64,000 bases of DNA from Nocardioides rotundus (GCF_019931675.1 NZ_CP082922.1:992001-1056000), one strand, 5' to 3'. Positions 38,803-47,975 are shown, counted from the first letter of the stretch. Made by a program: numbers and translations. Notes: generated from the letters alone by a model not told the origin.

Positions 38803-38952
38803 ATGCCGACCGCACTGCTCTCCGCGTCCGCGACGGGCCAGTGGGTGGCCCTGGTGTTGGTCCTGTTGCTCCCGATCGTGATCGTGGGCCTGCTCGTCCG
38901 GCACAACCGGCGGCGCCGGGAGCGGGGCGTGGAGAAGTACCTGCCCCGCTGA
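38803..38952 (+). CDS. 49-residue single-pass membrane protein
   Basis: ATG 38803 to TGA 38950-38952 encodes a 49-residue protein: a short polar N-terminus (MPTALLSASATGQ), one membrane segment (WVALVLVLLLPIVIVGLLV) and a strongly basic tail (RHNRRRRERGVEKYLPR). Six bases before the ATG is TAGGCT (38791-38796), a good -10 for a leaderless transcript. Positive-inside rule predicts a cytoplasmic C-terminus. It is divergent from the broken VOC gene. Function unknown. Confidence 0.65.
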   Translation: MPTALLSASATGQWVALVLVLLLPIVIVGLLVRHNRRRRERGVEKYLPR

Positions 38953-38973
38953 TCATGTGACTTCGACACATGA
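38953..38973. promoter_or_regulatory. Inverted repeat upstream of the 3-hydroxybutyrate dehydrogenase-like gene
   Basis: TCATGTG and CACATGA (7-bp arms, 7-base spacer) begin directly after the stop of the small membrane protein gene and end 67 bases before the SDR start codon. It could be an operator for the SDR-transporter pair or a weak terminator. The arms are too short and A+T-rich to be a strong terminator. Confidence 0.4.
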
Positions 38974-39039
38974 CCGGGCGACGGCTATGACCTGCGGGAC
39001 CATGGTGAGCCGGAGCACATCCGGCCTACGGTCCTCGGC

Positions 39040-39807
39040 ATGCCCCCCACCCCCCATCCGGCCGCGCCGCTCTCCGGCCATCGCGCCCTCGTCACCGGCG
39101 GTGCCAGCGGGATCGGCGCGGCCGTGGCGGCCCGACTCGCCGGGCAGGGCGCCCACGTCACCGTGCTCGACCGCGAGGCCGATGGTGCGGCGAAGGTGGC
39201 CGCCGAGATCGGCGGCGACCACCGGGCCCTCGACCTGACCGACGGCGCCGCGATCGACGCGCTGGACGTGCAGGCCGACATCCTGGTCAACAACGCGGGC
39301 ATCCAGCACGTCGCGCCGATCGAGGAGTTCGACCCCGAGCGGTTCCGCCTGATCCAGCAGCTGATGCTCGAGGCGCCGTTCCTGCTCGCCCGCCGGCTCC
39401 TGCCGGGGATGTACGACGCGGGCTGGGGCCGGCTGGTCCACATCAGCTCGGTCCACGGCCACCGGGCCTCGCCGTACAAGTCCGCCTATGTCGCGGCCAA
39501 GCACGGGCTCGAGGGTCTGTCGAAGGTGATCGCCCTCGAGGCCGCCGGCCGGGGCGTCACCTCCAACACCGTCTGCCCCGGCTACGTCCGCACCCCGCTG
39601 GTCGAGGGCCAGATCGCCGACCAGGCCAAGGCGCACGGCATCGACGAGAGCGCGGTCGTCGACGACGTGCTGCTCGCGCGCACCCCGGTCAAGCGGCTCG
39701 TCGAGCCCGAGGAGGTCGCGGGCATGGTCGCCTACCTCTGCGGCCCCGGCTCCGCCTCGGTCACCGGCTCCTCCTTCCTCCTGGACGGCGGCTGGACCGC
39801 TGCCTGA
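39040..39807 (+). CDS. Short-chain dehydrogenase, 3-hydroxybutyrate dehydrogenase-like
   Basis: A 255-residue SDR. The cofactor loop is ALVTGGASGIGAAVA; NNAG is in ILVNNAGIQHVAPIEE; the catalytic Ser is in VHISSVHGHRASPYK and Tyr/Lys in KSAYVAAKHGLEGLSK. The following NTVCPGYVRTPLVEGQIADQ is typical of D-3-hydroxybutyrate dehydrogenase, which makes acetoacetate from D-3-hydroxybutyrate with NAD+. The length is the family's usual one. It is followed 44 bases later by an MHS transporter, a likely importer of the hydroxy acid, so the two form a small catabolic unit. Confidence 0.85.
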   Translation: MPPTPHPAAPLSGHRALVTGGASGIGAAVAARLAGQGAHVTVLDREADGAAKVAAEIGGDHRALDLTDGAAIDALDVQADILVNNAGIQHVAPIEEFDPERFRLIQQLMLEAPFLLARRLLPGMYDAGWGRLVHISSVHGHRASPYKSAYVAAKHGLEGLSKVIALEAAGRGVTSNTVCPGYVRTPLVEGQIADQAKAHGIDESAVVDDVLLARTPVKRLVEPEEVAGMVAYLCGPGSASVTGSSFLLDGGWTAA

Positions 39808-39851
39808 GCGGCCCGCCGTCCCCCGATTCCCCCGCAAGAAAGGCACCTCCC

Positions 39852-41234
39852 ATGAGCTCCACCTCCACCGGCGCCGCGCCCGGCTCGGCCGGCCCGAACG
39901 AGCCGGCCCAGCGCGACAACATCGTCAAGGTCGTCTTCGCCAGCCTGATCGGCACCGCGGTCGAGTGGTACGACTTCTTCCTCTTCGGCTCCGCGGCCGC
40001 GCTCGTCTTCGGCGAGGCGTTCTTCGGCAAGGTCGGCGGCACCGAGGGCACGCTCTACGCGTTCATGACCTACGCCCTCGGCTTCGCGGCCCGCCCCCTC
40101 GGCGGCATCGTCTTCGGCCACTACGGCGACAAGGTGGGCCGGAAGAAGATGCTGGTGGTCTCGCTGCTGATGATGGGGATCGGCACGTTCGCGATCGGCC
40201 TGCTGCCGACGTACGCCACCATCGGCATCGCCGCGCCGCTGCTGCTGATCTTCTGCCGGCTGCTGCAGGGCTTCGCCGTCGGCGGCGAGTGGGGCGGCGC
40301 GGTGCTGATGGCGGCCGAGCACGGCGAGGACCACCAGCGCGGCTTCTGGTCCAGCTGGCCGCAGGCCGGCGTCGCCCTCGGCAACCTGCTGGCCACGGGC
40401 GTCCTCTGGGTGCTCGCCTTCGTGCAGTCGCCCGAGGACTTCGCCGCCTGGGGCTGGCGCATCCCGTTCCTGCTGAGCGCCGTGCTGGTGCTGATCGGGC
40501 TGTGGGTGCGGCTGGCGATCGAGGAGTCGCCGGTCTTCAAGGAGGCGCGTGCGGAGCTGGAGGAGAAGAAGGAGACGGCCGGTCACATGCCGCTGCTGGA
40601 GGTGATCCGGAAGTACCCCAAGGAGGTCTTCCTAGCCATGGGCATGCGGATGGCGGAGAACATCTCCTACTACATCTTCACCGTCATCTCGATCACCTTC
40701 CTCACCACCTACGCGGGCACGCCGGACGACAAGGGCCTCATCCTCGAGGCGCTGCTCATCGGCTCGGTCGTGCACTTCTTCGTCATCCCGGCCATCGGCG
40801 CGCTCTCCGACCGGGTCGGCCGTCGGCCGCTGTATCTGCTCGGCGCGGTCGGCGTCGCGATCTGGACCTTCGTCTTCTTCGACCTGATCGCCACCAAGGA
40901 CGAGACCAAGATCGTGCTCGCGGTGATCGTCGGCCTGGTTCTGCACGCGCTGATGTACTCCCCGCAGGCGGCGTTCTTCTCCGAGCTGTTCGGCACCACG
41001 GTGCGCTACACCGGCGCCTCGGTGGGCTACCAGCTGGCGTCGATCTTCGCCGGAGCGCTGGCGCCGATCATCGCGCTGAAGCTGCTCGGCGACGACCTGG
41101 CGAACCCGGACACCTTCGCGGTCGGCGTCTACGTCGCGATCGCCTCGGTGATCACCGTCGTCTCGGTGCTGCTGGCCAAGGAGACCCGCGCGACCAGCCT
41201 GCGCCACGACCGGGTGGTGCCCGAGGCGCACTGA
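39852..41234 (+). CDS. MFS metabolite:H+ symporter (MHS family)
   Basis: A 460-residue 12-helix transporter, second MHS member in the window. Typical motifs are GTAVEWYDFFLFGSAAALVF, the loop YGDKVGRKKMLV and the segment-4 LLQGFAVGGEWGGAVLMAAE. A charged middle loop (EARAELEEKKETAGHMP) divides the halves. ATG 39852 has GAAAGG upstream. Co-orientation with the 3-hydroxybutyrate dehydrogenase-like gene suggests uptake of a short hydroxy- or ketoacid; the family also transports shikimate and dicarboxylates. Confidence 0.87.
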   Translation: MSSTSTGAAPGSAGPNEPAQRDNIVKVVFASLIGTAVEWYDFFLFGSAAALVFGEAFFGKVGGTEGTLYAFMTYALGFAARPLGGIVFGHYGDKVGRKKMLVVSLLMMGIGTFAIGLLPTYATIGIAAPLLLIFCRLLQGFAVGGEWGGAVLMAAEHGEDHQRGFWSSWPQAGVALGNLLATGVLWVLAFVQSPEDFAAWGWRIPFLLSAVLVLIGLWVRLAIEESPVFKEARAELEEKKETAGHMPLLEVIRKYPKEVFLAMGMRMAENISYYIFTVISITFLTTYAGTPDDKGLILEALLIGSVVHFFVIPAIGALSDRVGRRPLYLLGAVGVAIWTFVFFDLIATKDETKIVLAVIVGLVLHALMYSPQAAFFSELFGTTVRYTGASVGYQLASIFAGALAPIIALKLLGDDLANPDTFAVGVYVAIASVITVVSVLLAKETRATSLRHDRVVPEAH

Positions 41235-41284
41235 TCCACAGCATCCCCTCAGACTGACCTCAGGCCGGTCCCAGCACGGCCGGG

Positions 41285-41818
41285 TTGACTGAAGGTGTGC
41301 GGATGGTGCTGGTCGGCGGCGTGCCCGGGGCGGGCAAGAGCACGCTCCTGCGTCGGTACGCCGGCCGGCCGGGCACGCTGGTCCTCGACCCGGACACGCT
41401 GCGGGAGCGGCTGGCGTGGCGGCCGCTGGTCCACCTGGCCCACCAGCTGCTGGTGTGGGCGGTGACCCTGGCCGGCCCCCGGCTCGGCCGCACCGTCCTG
41501 ATCCACGACACCGCGACCCGTCCGCGGCGCCGGGAGGCCCTCCTCGGGCTGGCCCGGCGTCGCGGATGGGACGTGTCGCTGCTGCTGGTCGAGGTGAGTC
41601 GTGCCACCGCGCTCACCGGCCAGCTCGAGCGGGGCCGGCTCGCCCCGGCGCACGCCTTCGAGCGGCACTGGCGCCGATGGCTCGGCCTGCGCGACGGCGC
41701 CCAGCGGGTCGCCGTACCCCCGCTCGTGGTGACCCGAAGCAACGCCCCGGCCGTCCTCGACGGACTGGTGCGCTCAGGCCCCGAGCAGAGGGACGACCGC
41801 CTGGCCCAGGCCGGGTGA
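41285..41818 (+). CDS. P-loop ATPase/kinase-like protein
   Basis: About 177 residues with a Walker A near the N-terminus (VGGVPGAGKSTLLRRY) and a possible Walker B/Asp in LVLDPDTLRERLAWRP. The body is Arg/Leu-rich (RRREALLGLARRRGWDVSLL, then LVEVSRAT). It resembles zeta-toxin or small-molecule kinases of the AAA_33 type; the substrate is unknown. A TTG at 41285, GTG at 41297 and ATG at 41303 are possible starts. The ATG leaves the shortest N-terminus before the P-loop and may be the true one. Its 3' end overlaps the convergent inositol-phosphatase-like gene by 45 bases. Confidence 0.75.
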   Translation: MTEGVRMVLVGGVPGAGKSTLLRRYAGRPGTLVLDPDTLRERLAWRPLVHLAHQLLVWAVTLAGPRLGRTVLIHDTATRPRRREALLGLARRRGWDVSLLLVEVSRATALTGQLERGRLAPAHAFERHWRRWLGLRDGAQRVAVPPLVVTRSNAPAVLDGLVRSGPEQRDDRLAQAG

Positions 41819-42568
41819 CGCGGCCGCCACGAGCCGGATCCGGGAGTCGCCGCGCGGCACCTCCACCTGCGCGCGGTAGTCGCCGCCCGCGGCCTGCGCG
41901 AGCTCCCCGCCGGCCTCGGCGAGCAGCAGGCCGCCCGGGGCGTGGTCCCACGGGTGGGCGCCGCTGTAGAGCAGGAAGTCGGCGTCGCCCTCCACCAGGT
42001 GCGGGTAGTCGATGCCGCACGAGATCCAGGTCAGCTCCAGCGGCGGGATCTCGCCGATGGTGCGGCCGATCCAGTCGCGACGGGAGGTCACGCCCCGCCA
42101 GCGCCCGGGCTCCTCGGGGGGAGGGGTACGGCGCAGCCGCTCGCCGTTGCGATAGGCGCCGGCGCCCTTCTCGGCGACGTAGCCGAGCCCGTGCTGGGGC
42201 TGCCAGATCCAGCCGCGGACGATCTCGCCGCCGCGGATCTCCGAGACCATGACGGCGTGGTCCGGCGAGCCGCGCACGAAGTTCTTCGTCCCGTCGACCG
42301 GGTCGACGGTGAAGGCGTGGTCCGCGGCGCGGAAGGCGTCCATGAGCGACGCGTCGGCGGCGTACGCCTCCTCGCCGAGGATCACCGCACCGGGGTAGGC
42401 GCTCCGCAGCCGCTCGGTGATGAGCACCTCGGCCTCACGGTCGGCCACCGTCACCAGGTCGCCGGGGTTCTTCTCGGCCACCTCGGCGTCCGAGAGGGCC
42501 CGGAACCGGGGGTTGATCGCCTCCTCGGAGACCTCGACCAGCAGCCGGAGCACGTCCTCGGTGTCCAC
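41774..42568 (-). CDS. Inositol monophosphatase family protein
   Basis: A 264-residue Mg2+-dependent, Li+-sensitive-type phosphatase. Metal ligands: Glu in VILGEEAYAADAS, the Asp-x-Asp-Gly in FTVDPVDGTKNFVRGSPD, and the final Asp in HPWDHAPGGLLLAEAGG. The family includes inositol-1-phosphatase, histidinol-phosphatase HisN and fructose-1,6-bisphosphatase-like enzymes. The sequence looks close to the actinobacterial HisN/IMPase group, but the substrate is not fixed. ATG 42568. The 3' end overlaps the convergent P-loop gene. Confidence 0.88.
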   Translation of the reverse strand: MDTEDVLRLLVEVSEEAINPRFRALSDAEVAEKNPGDLVTVADREAEVLITERLRSAYPGAVILGEEAYAADASLMDAFRAADHAFTVDPVDGTKNFVRGSPDHAVMVSEIRGGEIVRGWIWQPQHGLGYVAEKGAGAYRNGERLRRTPPPEEPGRWRGVTSRRDWIGRTIGEIPPLELTWISCGIDYPHLVEGDADFLLYSGAHPWDHAPGGLLLAEAGGELAQAAGGDYRAQVEVPRGDSRIRLVAAASPGLGQAVVPLLGA

Positions 42569-42601
42569 GGCGTCCAGCCTACGTGCCGTAGGCGGCGTTG
42601 A

Positions 42602-43453
42602 TCAGCCCGGCGGGGCCGGCCACCCGAAGCGACCGGCCGCCCAGGCGTAGGTCTCGGTGACGATCTCCAGGCAGGCCCGCTCGACCGCGGCGTCGGAGCC
42701 GCTCAGGAGGTGGGCCGGGACACGCGTCTCCACCGTGGTGGTCGGCTCGGCTCCCGGCTCGTCAGGAGGATCCTCCCAGGCGTCGCGCCCGATGCCGCTC
42801 GTGTCGTCGGTGACGTGCAGGGTGAAGAGGACGTCCTCGTTCGGGTTCACCACGTCGAGGTAGTCCTGCCATGCCCGGTCCGCTGCGAGCCGCTTGTTGA
42901 GATGGGGCGCGCGGCACGGAGCGGTGGAGCGCCACTCGACGTGCATCAGCAGCCGGCGCCCGGCCTCGTGGGCGGCGAGACCGCGAGCCTCGACGGGGAT
43001 CCGTGCTGCGTGCGCGGGGACACCGCCCGGGATGGCCGGCGGTTCGGGCCAGCCGAAGCGCTCCATGCCCCACACGTAGGTGTCGCGGGCCACGAGTCGG
43101 TAGATGTCCTGTGCCTGGTCTCGGTTCACGTCGGCGAAGAACGCCGCGGGGATCCGCACCTCGATGAACGTCCCGCCATCCCGCCGACTCACCTTGCGGG
43201 TGACGAGTTCGGTCTCGGCCACGACGGGGCTCACCATGACGTCGAGCTCGGGATCGAGCTTCCACAGATACGCCTGCCAGGGCACCGACCACGCGAACAA
43301 CTCGCCGGACTCGTCGCGGACTCGCCGTACCCCGGAGCGCTTCGCCCGCCACACCGCGTCCGCGGTCGGTGTCCGCAGGTTGTCCTCGTCCAGGTTCTCG
43401 GGGTCGAAGGTGAAGTCCCGGACCTCTGAGTGGATCAGCTCGTCGTCGGCCAT
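42602..43453 (-). CDS. Hypothetical protein made of two related domains
   Basis: A 283-residue protein of unknown family that shows an internal duplication. Copy 1 runs from about residue 60 (LDPELDVMVSPVVAETE) through TFIEVRIPAAFFADVNRDQA to TYVWGMERFGWPEPP. Copy 2 runs from about 195 (NPNEDVLFTLHVTDDTSG) through VETRVPAHLLSGSDAAVERA to TYAWAAGRFGWPAPP at the extreme C-terminus. Each ends in a T-Y-x-W-x3-R-F-G-W-P-x-P-P motif. There is no signal peptide or membrane segment. ATG 43453 (MADDELIHSEVRDFTFDPEN) has GGAAGGG upstream. Hairpin repeat copy D lies between it and the divergent acyl-CoA ligase gene. Confidence 0.75.
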   Translation of the reverse strand: MADDELIHSEVRDFTFDPENLDEDNLRTPTADAVWRAKRSGVRRVRDESGELFAWSVPWQAYLWKLDPELDVMVSPVVAETELVTRKVSRRDGGTFIEVRIPAAFFADVNRDQAQDIYRLVARDTYVWGMERFGWPEPPAIPGGVPAHAARIPVEARGLAAHEAGRRLLMHVEWRSTAPCRAPHLNKRLAADRAWQDYLDVVNPNEDVLFTLHVTDDTSGIGRDAWEDPPDEPGAEPTTTVETRVPAHLLSGSDAAVERACLEIVTETYAWAAGRFGWPAPPG

Positions 43454-43512
43454 GAACCCACCCTTCCTGCAGGCATCGCTCCGAGTATCCCCGGCCGTCG
43501 GCCCTCCCCGCG

Positions 43513-43581
43513 ACTTGTCGAGAGTTCGGTCAACCTGGCGAGCGCCGTACCGCTCAACAAGCTGACCGAACTGTGCGTTAC
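43513..43581. repeat. Hairpin repeat element, copy D
   Basis: Arms 43523-43542 and 43553-43572 form an imperfect hairpin. Read on the minus strand, the element begins GTAACGCACAGTTCGGT and ends ACCGAACTCTCGACAAG. It matches copy C (16159-16226) both in the arms and in the flanks beyond the hairpin. Unlike copy C it lies in the gap between divergently transcribed genes, so termination cannot be its only role. Confidence 0.68.
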
Positions 43582-43648
43582 ATGGGAGTGAGGCCCCGCA
43601 GACCCCGAGGGTGGCCGCCGTCACATGCGCCCGGATAGGTTGCCGAGC

Positions 43649-45265
43649 ATGGAGTCCTACGCAGCAGGGGAGACCACGCCGGAGCTCCTGGAGGAGACGA
43701 TCGGCGCGAACTTCGAGCGCACGGTGGAGCGCTGGCCGGACCGGGAGGCGCTGGTCGAGGTGGCCTCGGGCCGCCGCTGGACCTGGGCGGAGCTGGACGC
43801 GGACGTGAACGCGCTCGCCCGCGGCCTGATGGCGGCCGGCATCGAGAAGGGCGACCGCGTCGGCATCTGGGCGCCCAACTGCGCGGAGTGGACGATCACC
43901 CAGTATGCGACGGCCAAGATCGGCGCCGTCCTGGTCAACGTCAACCCGTCCTACCGCACCCACGAGTTCTCCTACGCGGTCAACCAGTCCGGGCTCCGGC
44001 TGCTGCTGGCGGCGACCGGCTTCAAGACCAGCGACTACCGGGCGATGATCGAGGAGACCGCGGGGCAGAACCCGACCCTGGAGCGGGTGGTGTACGTCGA
44101 CACTGACGACTGGGCGGCCCTGGTCGCCGAGGGCGAGCAGGTCAGCGAGGAGGCGCTGCGCGAGCGGTCGGCCTCCCTCGAGCCGGGCGACCCGATCAAC
44201 ATCCAGTACACCTCCGGCACGACCGGCTATCCCAAGGGCGCCACGCTCAGCCACCGCAACATCCTCAACAACGGGTTCTTCACCACCGAGACGATCAACT
44301 TCACCGAGCAGGACCGGCTGGCGATCCCGGTTCCCTTCTACCACTGCTTCGGGATGGTCATGGGCAACCTCGGCTGCACCACCCACGGCGCCACCATGGT
44401 GATCCCCGCCCCCGGCTTCGACCCCGCGACCACGCTGCAGGCGGTCCAGGACGAGCGCTGCACGGGGCTCTACGGCGTCCCCACGATGTTCATCGCGATG
44501 CAGAGCCTGGAGGACTTCTCCGACTACGACCTCTCCACCCTGCGCACCGGGGTGATGGCCGGCTCGATCTGCCCGGTCGAGGTGATGAAGCGCTGTGTGG
44601 AGGAGATGAACATGGCGGAGGTGTCGATCTGCTACGGCATGACCGAGACCTCCCCGGTGTCCACCCAGACCCGCACCGACGACGACCTGGACCGCCGTAC
44701 CGCCACCATCGGGCGGGTGCATCCGCACGTGGAGATCAAGGTCGTCGACCCCGCCTCGGGGGAGGTCGTCGAGCGTGGGGAGACCGGCGAGTTCTGCACC
44801 CGCGGCTACTCGGTGATGCTCGGCTACTGGGACGACCCCGAGAGGACCGACGAGGCGATCGACGCGGACGGCTGGATGCACACCGGCGACCTCGCGGTGA
44901 TGCGCGAGGACGGCTACTGCAACATCGTCGGCCGGATCAAGGACATGGTGATCCGCGGCGGGGAGAACATCTACCCGCGCGAGATCGAGGAGTTCCTCTA
45001 CACCCACCCCGACATCGAGGACGTGCAGGTGATCGGCGTCCCGGACCCGAAGTACGGCGAGGAGCTGTGCGCGTGGATCCGGATGCGCTCGGGCCGCGAC
45101 CCGCTGGACGCCGACGCCGTCCGCGAGTTCGCCACCGGCAAGCTGGCGCACTTCAAGATCCCGCGCTACGTCAAGGTGGTCGACGAGTTCCCGATGACGG
45201 TCACCGGCAAGATCCGCAAGGTGCAGATGCGCGAGGAGTCGGCCGCCGAGCTGGGGCTGTCGTGA
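43649..45265 (+). CDS. AMP-binding acyl-CoA synthetase (FadD-like)
   Basis: A 538-residue adenylate-forming ligase. The P-loop/A3 motif is [21 protein letters not shown]5 is [15 protein letters not shown]7/A8 is [20 protein letters not shown] then [20 protein letters not shown], and the C-terminal catalytic Lys is in [14 protein letters not shown]. It activates a fatty or aryl acid to its CoA thioester. ATG 43649 is 9-10 bases after TAGGTT, so the transcript may be leaderless; an in-frame upstream ATG would add eight residues. The gene stands alone, convergent with the broken subtilase. Chain-length preference cannot be read from sequence. Confidence 0.92.
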   Translation: MESYAAGETTPELLEETIGANFERTVERWPDREALVEVASGRRWTWAELDADVNALARGLMAAGIEKGDRVGIWAPNCAEWTITQYATAKIGAVLVNVNPSYRTHEFSYAVNQSGLRLLLAATGFKTSDYRAMIEETAGQNPTLERVVYVDTDDWAALVAEGEQVSEEALRERSASLEPGDPINIQYTSGTTGYPKGATLSHRNILNNGFFTTETINFTEQDRLAIPVPFYHCFGMVMGNLGCTTHGATMVIPAPGFDPATTLQAVQDERCTGLYGVPTMFIAMQSLEDFSDYDLSTLRTGVMAGSICPVEVMKRCVEEMNMAEVSICYGMTETSPVSTQTRTDDDLDRRTATIGRVHPHVEIKVVDPASGEVVERGETGEFCTRGYSVMLGYWDDPERTDEAIDADGWMHTGDLAVMREDGYCNIVGRIKDMVIRGGENIYPREIEEFLYTHPDIEDVQVIGVPDPKYGEELCAWIRMRSGRDPLDADAVREFATGKLAHFKIPRYVKVVDEFPMTVTGKIRKVQMREESAAELGLS

Positions 45266-45275
45266 CGCGGGTCGC

Positions 45276-47362
45276 TCAGCGCCCCATCGCCACGGGCACC
45301 CGCACGGCGGGGACGCCCGGGTTGCGCCAGGTGACGGCCCCGGAGTCTGCGTGCACGCCCGGGCGCCCGGACACGAACACGGTGAAGCGGCCCGACTCGC
45401 CCGGGGCCAGCGTCATGGCGGGCGGGTCCACGGTGACCACATGCCGGTCGAAGCCGGAGAGGGACGCGCGCCAGGTGCGACGTACGCCGGTGCGGTTGGT
45501 CACCACCCGCGACACCGGCGCGTGCTCGGGGCGGATCATGATCGAGGGCGTGTTGAGCCGGACGCTGCTCAGGTCGCCGGAGAGGTAGCGGCGGTAGTCC
45601 CGCGGCCCGACCTCGAAGACCAGCCCGGCGACCGCGTCGCGGGCCCGGCCGGCGCCGGTGCGCAATGAGGGTCCGGGGACGGGCTCGGCCGCCGTGGCGA
45701 GCGCGGAGCGTACGGCGACCGCGGACCAGCCCGGCTTCCGCGCGCGGAGCCGGGCGGCCAGACCGCTGACCTGGGCGGCGGCCGCCGAGGTACCGGTCAC
45801 GACGTTCCAGCGGCTGCCCTGGACCTCCGGCGGAACCGCGCCGAGCAGACCGGTCGCGGCGGCGACCAGGTCGGGCTTGAGCACCCCAGCGGCCGGGTCG
45901 CCCGCGGGGGACGTGGGCAGCAGCGCCGGGGGAGCGGGGGTCGGGGGCGTGGAGACCAGCCGCGCGCGCACCGGGCCGTCGGCCAGCCGGTCCCGCAGCT
46001 GCGCAGCCTCCCGGCGCGCCAGGTCACCGTCGGGACGGCGTGCAGGTCCGCGGCCACCCCGTCGGGCCCGGAATCACGGTTGAGCAGGATCATGCCCACG
46101 CCGTCCGCGCGCGCCACCGCGGCGGACTTGTCGACCCGGCCTACGACGCCGCGGTCGCAGACCACCAGGGCGCCCGCGACGGCGCCGGCGTCCAGGGAGC
46201 CGGGACGGCACAGCCGGGCGTCCTCGCGCCGGGCGCCGGCCGTCGCCGCGTCCGCGGCGCGCACCACGGGCACCGTGGCGGTCCCCCCGGAGGAGAGCAT
46301 CGCCCCCTCCAGCCGGAGACTGCCGTCGTCGAGGCGGACCTCGCCACGCCGCTGCACGCCGACCAGGCCGCCCACGGTGGTGACCCAGGGGGAGGTGTGC
46401 GAGGCCAGCTCCGTGCGGCCGGTGTTCCCTGCGGCGGCGACCACCACGACGTCCGCCTCGGCCGCCCCCAGGAGGGCGCGCTCGACGGTGTCGAAGCTCC
46501 GGGACCCGGCGACCGAGAGGTTGAGGACGTCCACCCCGTCGGCGACGGCCCGGTCGATGGCGGTCACGACGTCGGCGCTGGAGCAGCCGTCGTCCGCGGG
46601 GTCCGGGGCGGTCCAGCAGGCCTTGTAGACGGCCACCCGCGCTCGCGGGGCCACACCGGAGTAGGTGCCGGCATCACGGCCGTCGAGGTCCACGCTCACG
46701 TCGGCGTTGCCGGCCGCCAGGGACGCCATCTGCGTGCCGTGCCCGGAGTCGTCGCGCGCGGACACCGCGCTGCTGCTGCGCAGGTTCTCCGCGCCGAAGC
46801 CGGCGAGGAACCAGCGCGCGCCCGCGACCTTGCCGTTGCAGGCCGATGCCGGCCACCCGGGCCCGGTCTGGCACCGGCCGGCGAACCCGCCCGGCCGCCC
46901 GAGGCCGCGGGCGTCGGCGAACAGCGGGCTGTCGGGCCACAGCCCGGTGTCCACGAAGCCGATGACCGTCCCTCGGCCACCCTGCCGTCGGGAGTACGGC
47001 GACGCCCCGGGATCGGCCGCCTCGGGTCGCCCGGCGAGCCGCAGCCGGCGATCGGGCTCGACCAGCTCGACGTCGGGGTCGGCCTGCAGCTCCTCGGCCT
47101 GGCGCCGGGTCAGCGAGACGGCATAGCCCCTCAGCGCCCGGCTCCAGCGGTAGACCGGTCGAGGCGCCTCCACGGCGGCCAGCGCGGACTCCCCGTCCTC
47201 CGGGGTCGCTCCCGCGCGCAGGGTCACCAGGTGCAGCGAGGAGCCGCCCCGCTCCTCGGCCGCGGCCGTCGGGGCGCTCGGCAGCAGCGCGGTCGCCACC
47301 GCGACCGGCGCCAGCACCGCGACCACGCGGCGTACCACTGCCCTCACGACTCTCTCCTGCAC
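45276..47362 (-). pseudogene. Secreted subtilisin-like (S8) serine protease, frameshifted
   Basis: GTG 47362 begins a signal peptide (RRVVAVLAPVAVATALLPSA), then an I9-type propeptide and the S8 domain. Asp 138 is in VIGFVDTGLWPDS, His 208 in DDSGHGTQMASLAAG and the oxyanion Asn 313 in AAAGNTGRTELA; a PA-like insert follows. After HAVPTVT the frame breaks near 46022 and reads nonsense to a stop at 45797. The -1 or +1 frame resumes with LARREAAQLRDRL and contains the nucleophile Ser in VTGTSAAAAQVSG and a C-terminal Fn3-like domain ending at 45276. One missing base explains it. The full protein would be about 695 residues. Without repair the product lacks its catalytic serine. Confidence 0.8.
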
Positions 47363-47487
47363 CTTCAGCCGCGCGAGGCACCCTCAACCTCGCGGGACAC
47401 CATGGTGACGGATCAACCGCGTCCGGGCCAACCGTTCTCCCCAACCCGCTGCCTGGCCACGTGCCTGGACCCGCCCGCGGGAACCGG

Positions 47488-47550
47488 TTGGCACCGGCGT
47501 GGAGGGGTTGCCTAGGCTGGTGTCGCGCCCCCGGGGATGCCGGGGGCGCG
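47488..47550 (+). promoter_or_regulatory. Promoter and 5' hairpin of the cold shock gene
   Basis: TTGGCA (47488-47493) and TAGGCT (47513-47518), 19 bp apart, form a plausible promoter. The predicted mRNA start (around 47525) falls at the foot of a perfect 10-bp hairpin: CGCGCCCCCG (47524-47533), a 7-base loop, and CGGGGGCGCG (47541-47550). The ribosome-binding site GGAGGAGG follows at 47557-47564. A G+C-rich hairpin at the very 5' end could stabilise or thermally regulate the message, as 5' leaders do in other csp genes (inference). Confidence 0.6.
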
Positions 47551-47569
47551 ATGCATGGAGGAGGCAGCG

Positions 47570-47965
47570 GTGCCCACTGGCAAGGTGAAGTGGTTCGACG
47601 CGGACAAGGGGTTCGGGTTCCTGTCGCAGAGCGACGGACCCGACGTCTACGTGCACGCCGACGCCCTGCCCGAGGGCGTGACCACCCTCAAGAGCGGCAC
47701 CCGGGTCGAGTTCGGCATCGCCCAGGGTCGACGCGGAGACCAGGCGCTGCAGGTGCGGCTGCTGGAGCAGCCGGCCTCCGTCTCGCGCAACCAGCGCCAG
47801 GCGGGCCGCAAGCGGCCCGAGGAGATGGCGCCGATCGTGGAGGACCTGATCCGGCTGCTCGACGGGGTGGGCCAGGCCTACCAGCACGGCCGGCACCCCG
47901 ACCCCAAGCACGCAAAGCCGACCGCCAAGCTGCTGCGGGCGCTGGCCGACGAGCTCGACCGCTGA
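47570..47965 (+). CDS. Cold shock protein with C-terminal extension (CspB-like)
   Basis: A 131-residue protein. Residues 1-65 are a cold-shock domain with RNP1 (KGFGFL) and RNP2 (VYVHADAL) motifs (GKVKWFDADKGFGFLSQSDG). Residues 66-131 are a helical, basic extension (NQRQAGRKRPEEMAPIVEDL, then IRLLDGVG), as in the longer actinobacterial CspB group (Rv0871-like). The domain binds single-stranded RNA/DNA and acts as an RNA chaperone. GTG 47570 is supported by GGAGGAGG six bases before it. It ends 10 bases before the convergent MFS gene. Confidence 0.92.
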   Translation: MPTGKVKWFDADKGFGFLSQSDGPDVYVHADALPEGVTTLKSGTRVEFGIAQGRRGDQALQVRLLEQPASVSRNQRQAGRKRPEEMAPIVEDLIRLLDGVGQAYQHGRHPDPKHAKPTAKLLRALADELDR

Positions 47966-47975
47966 CGTCGGGGCT

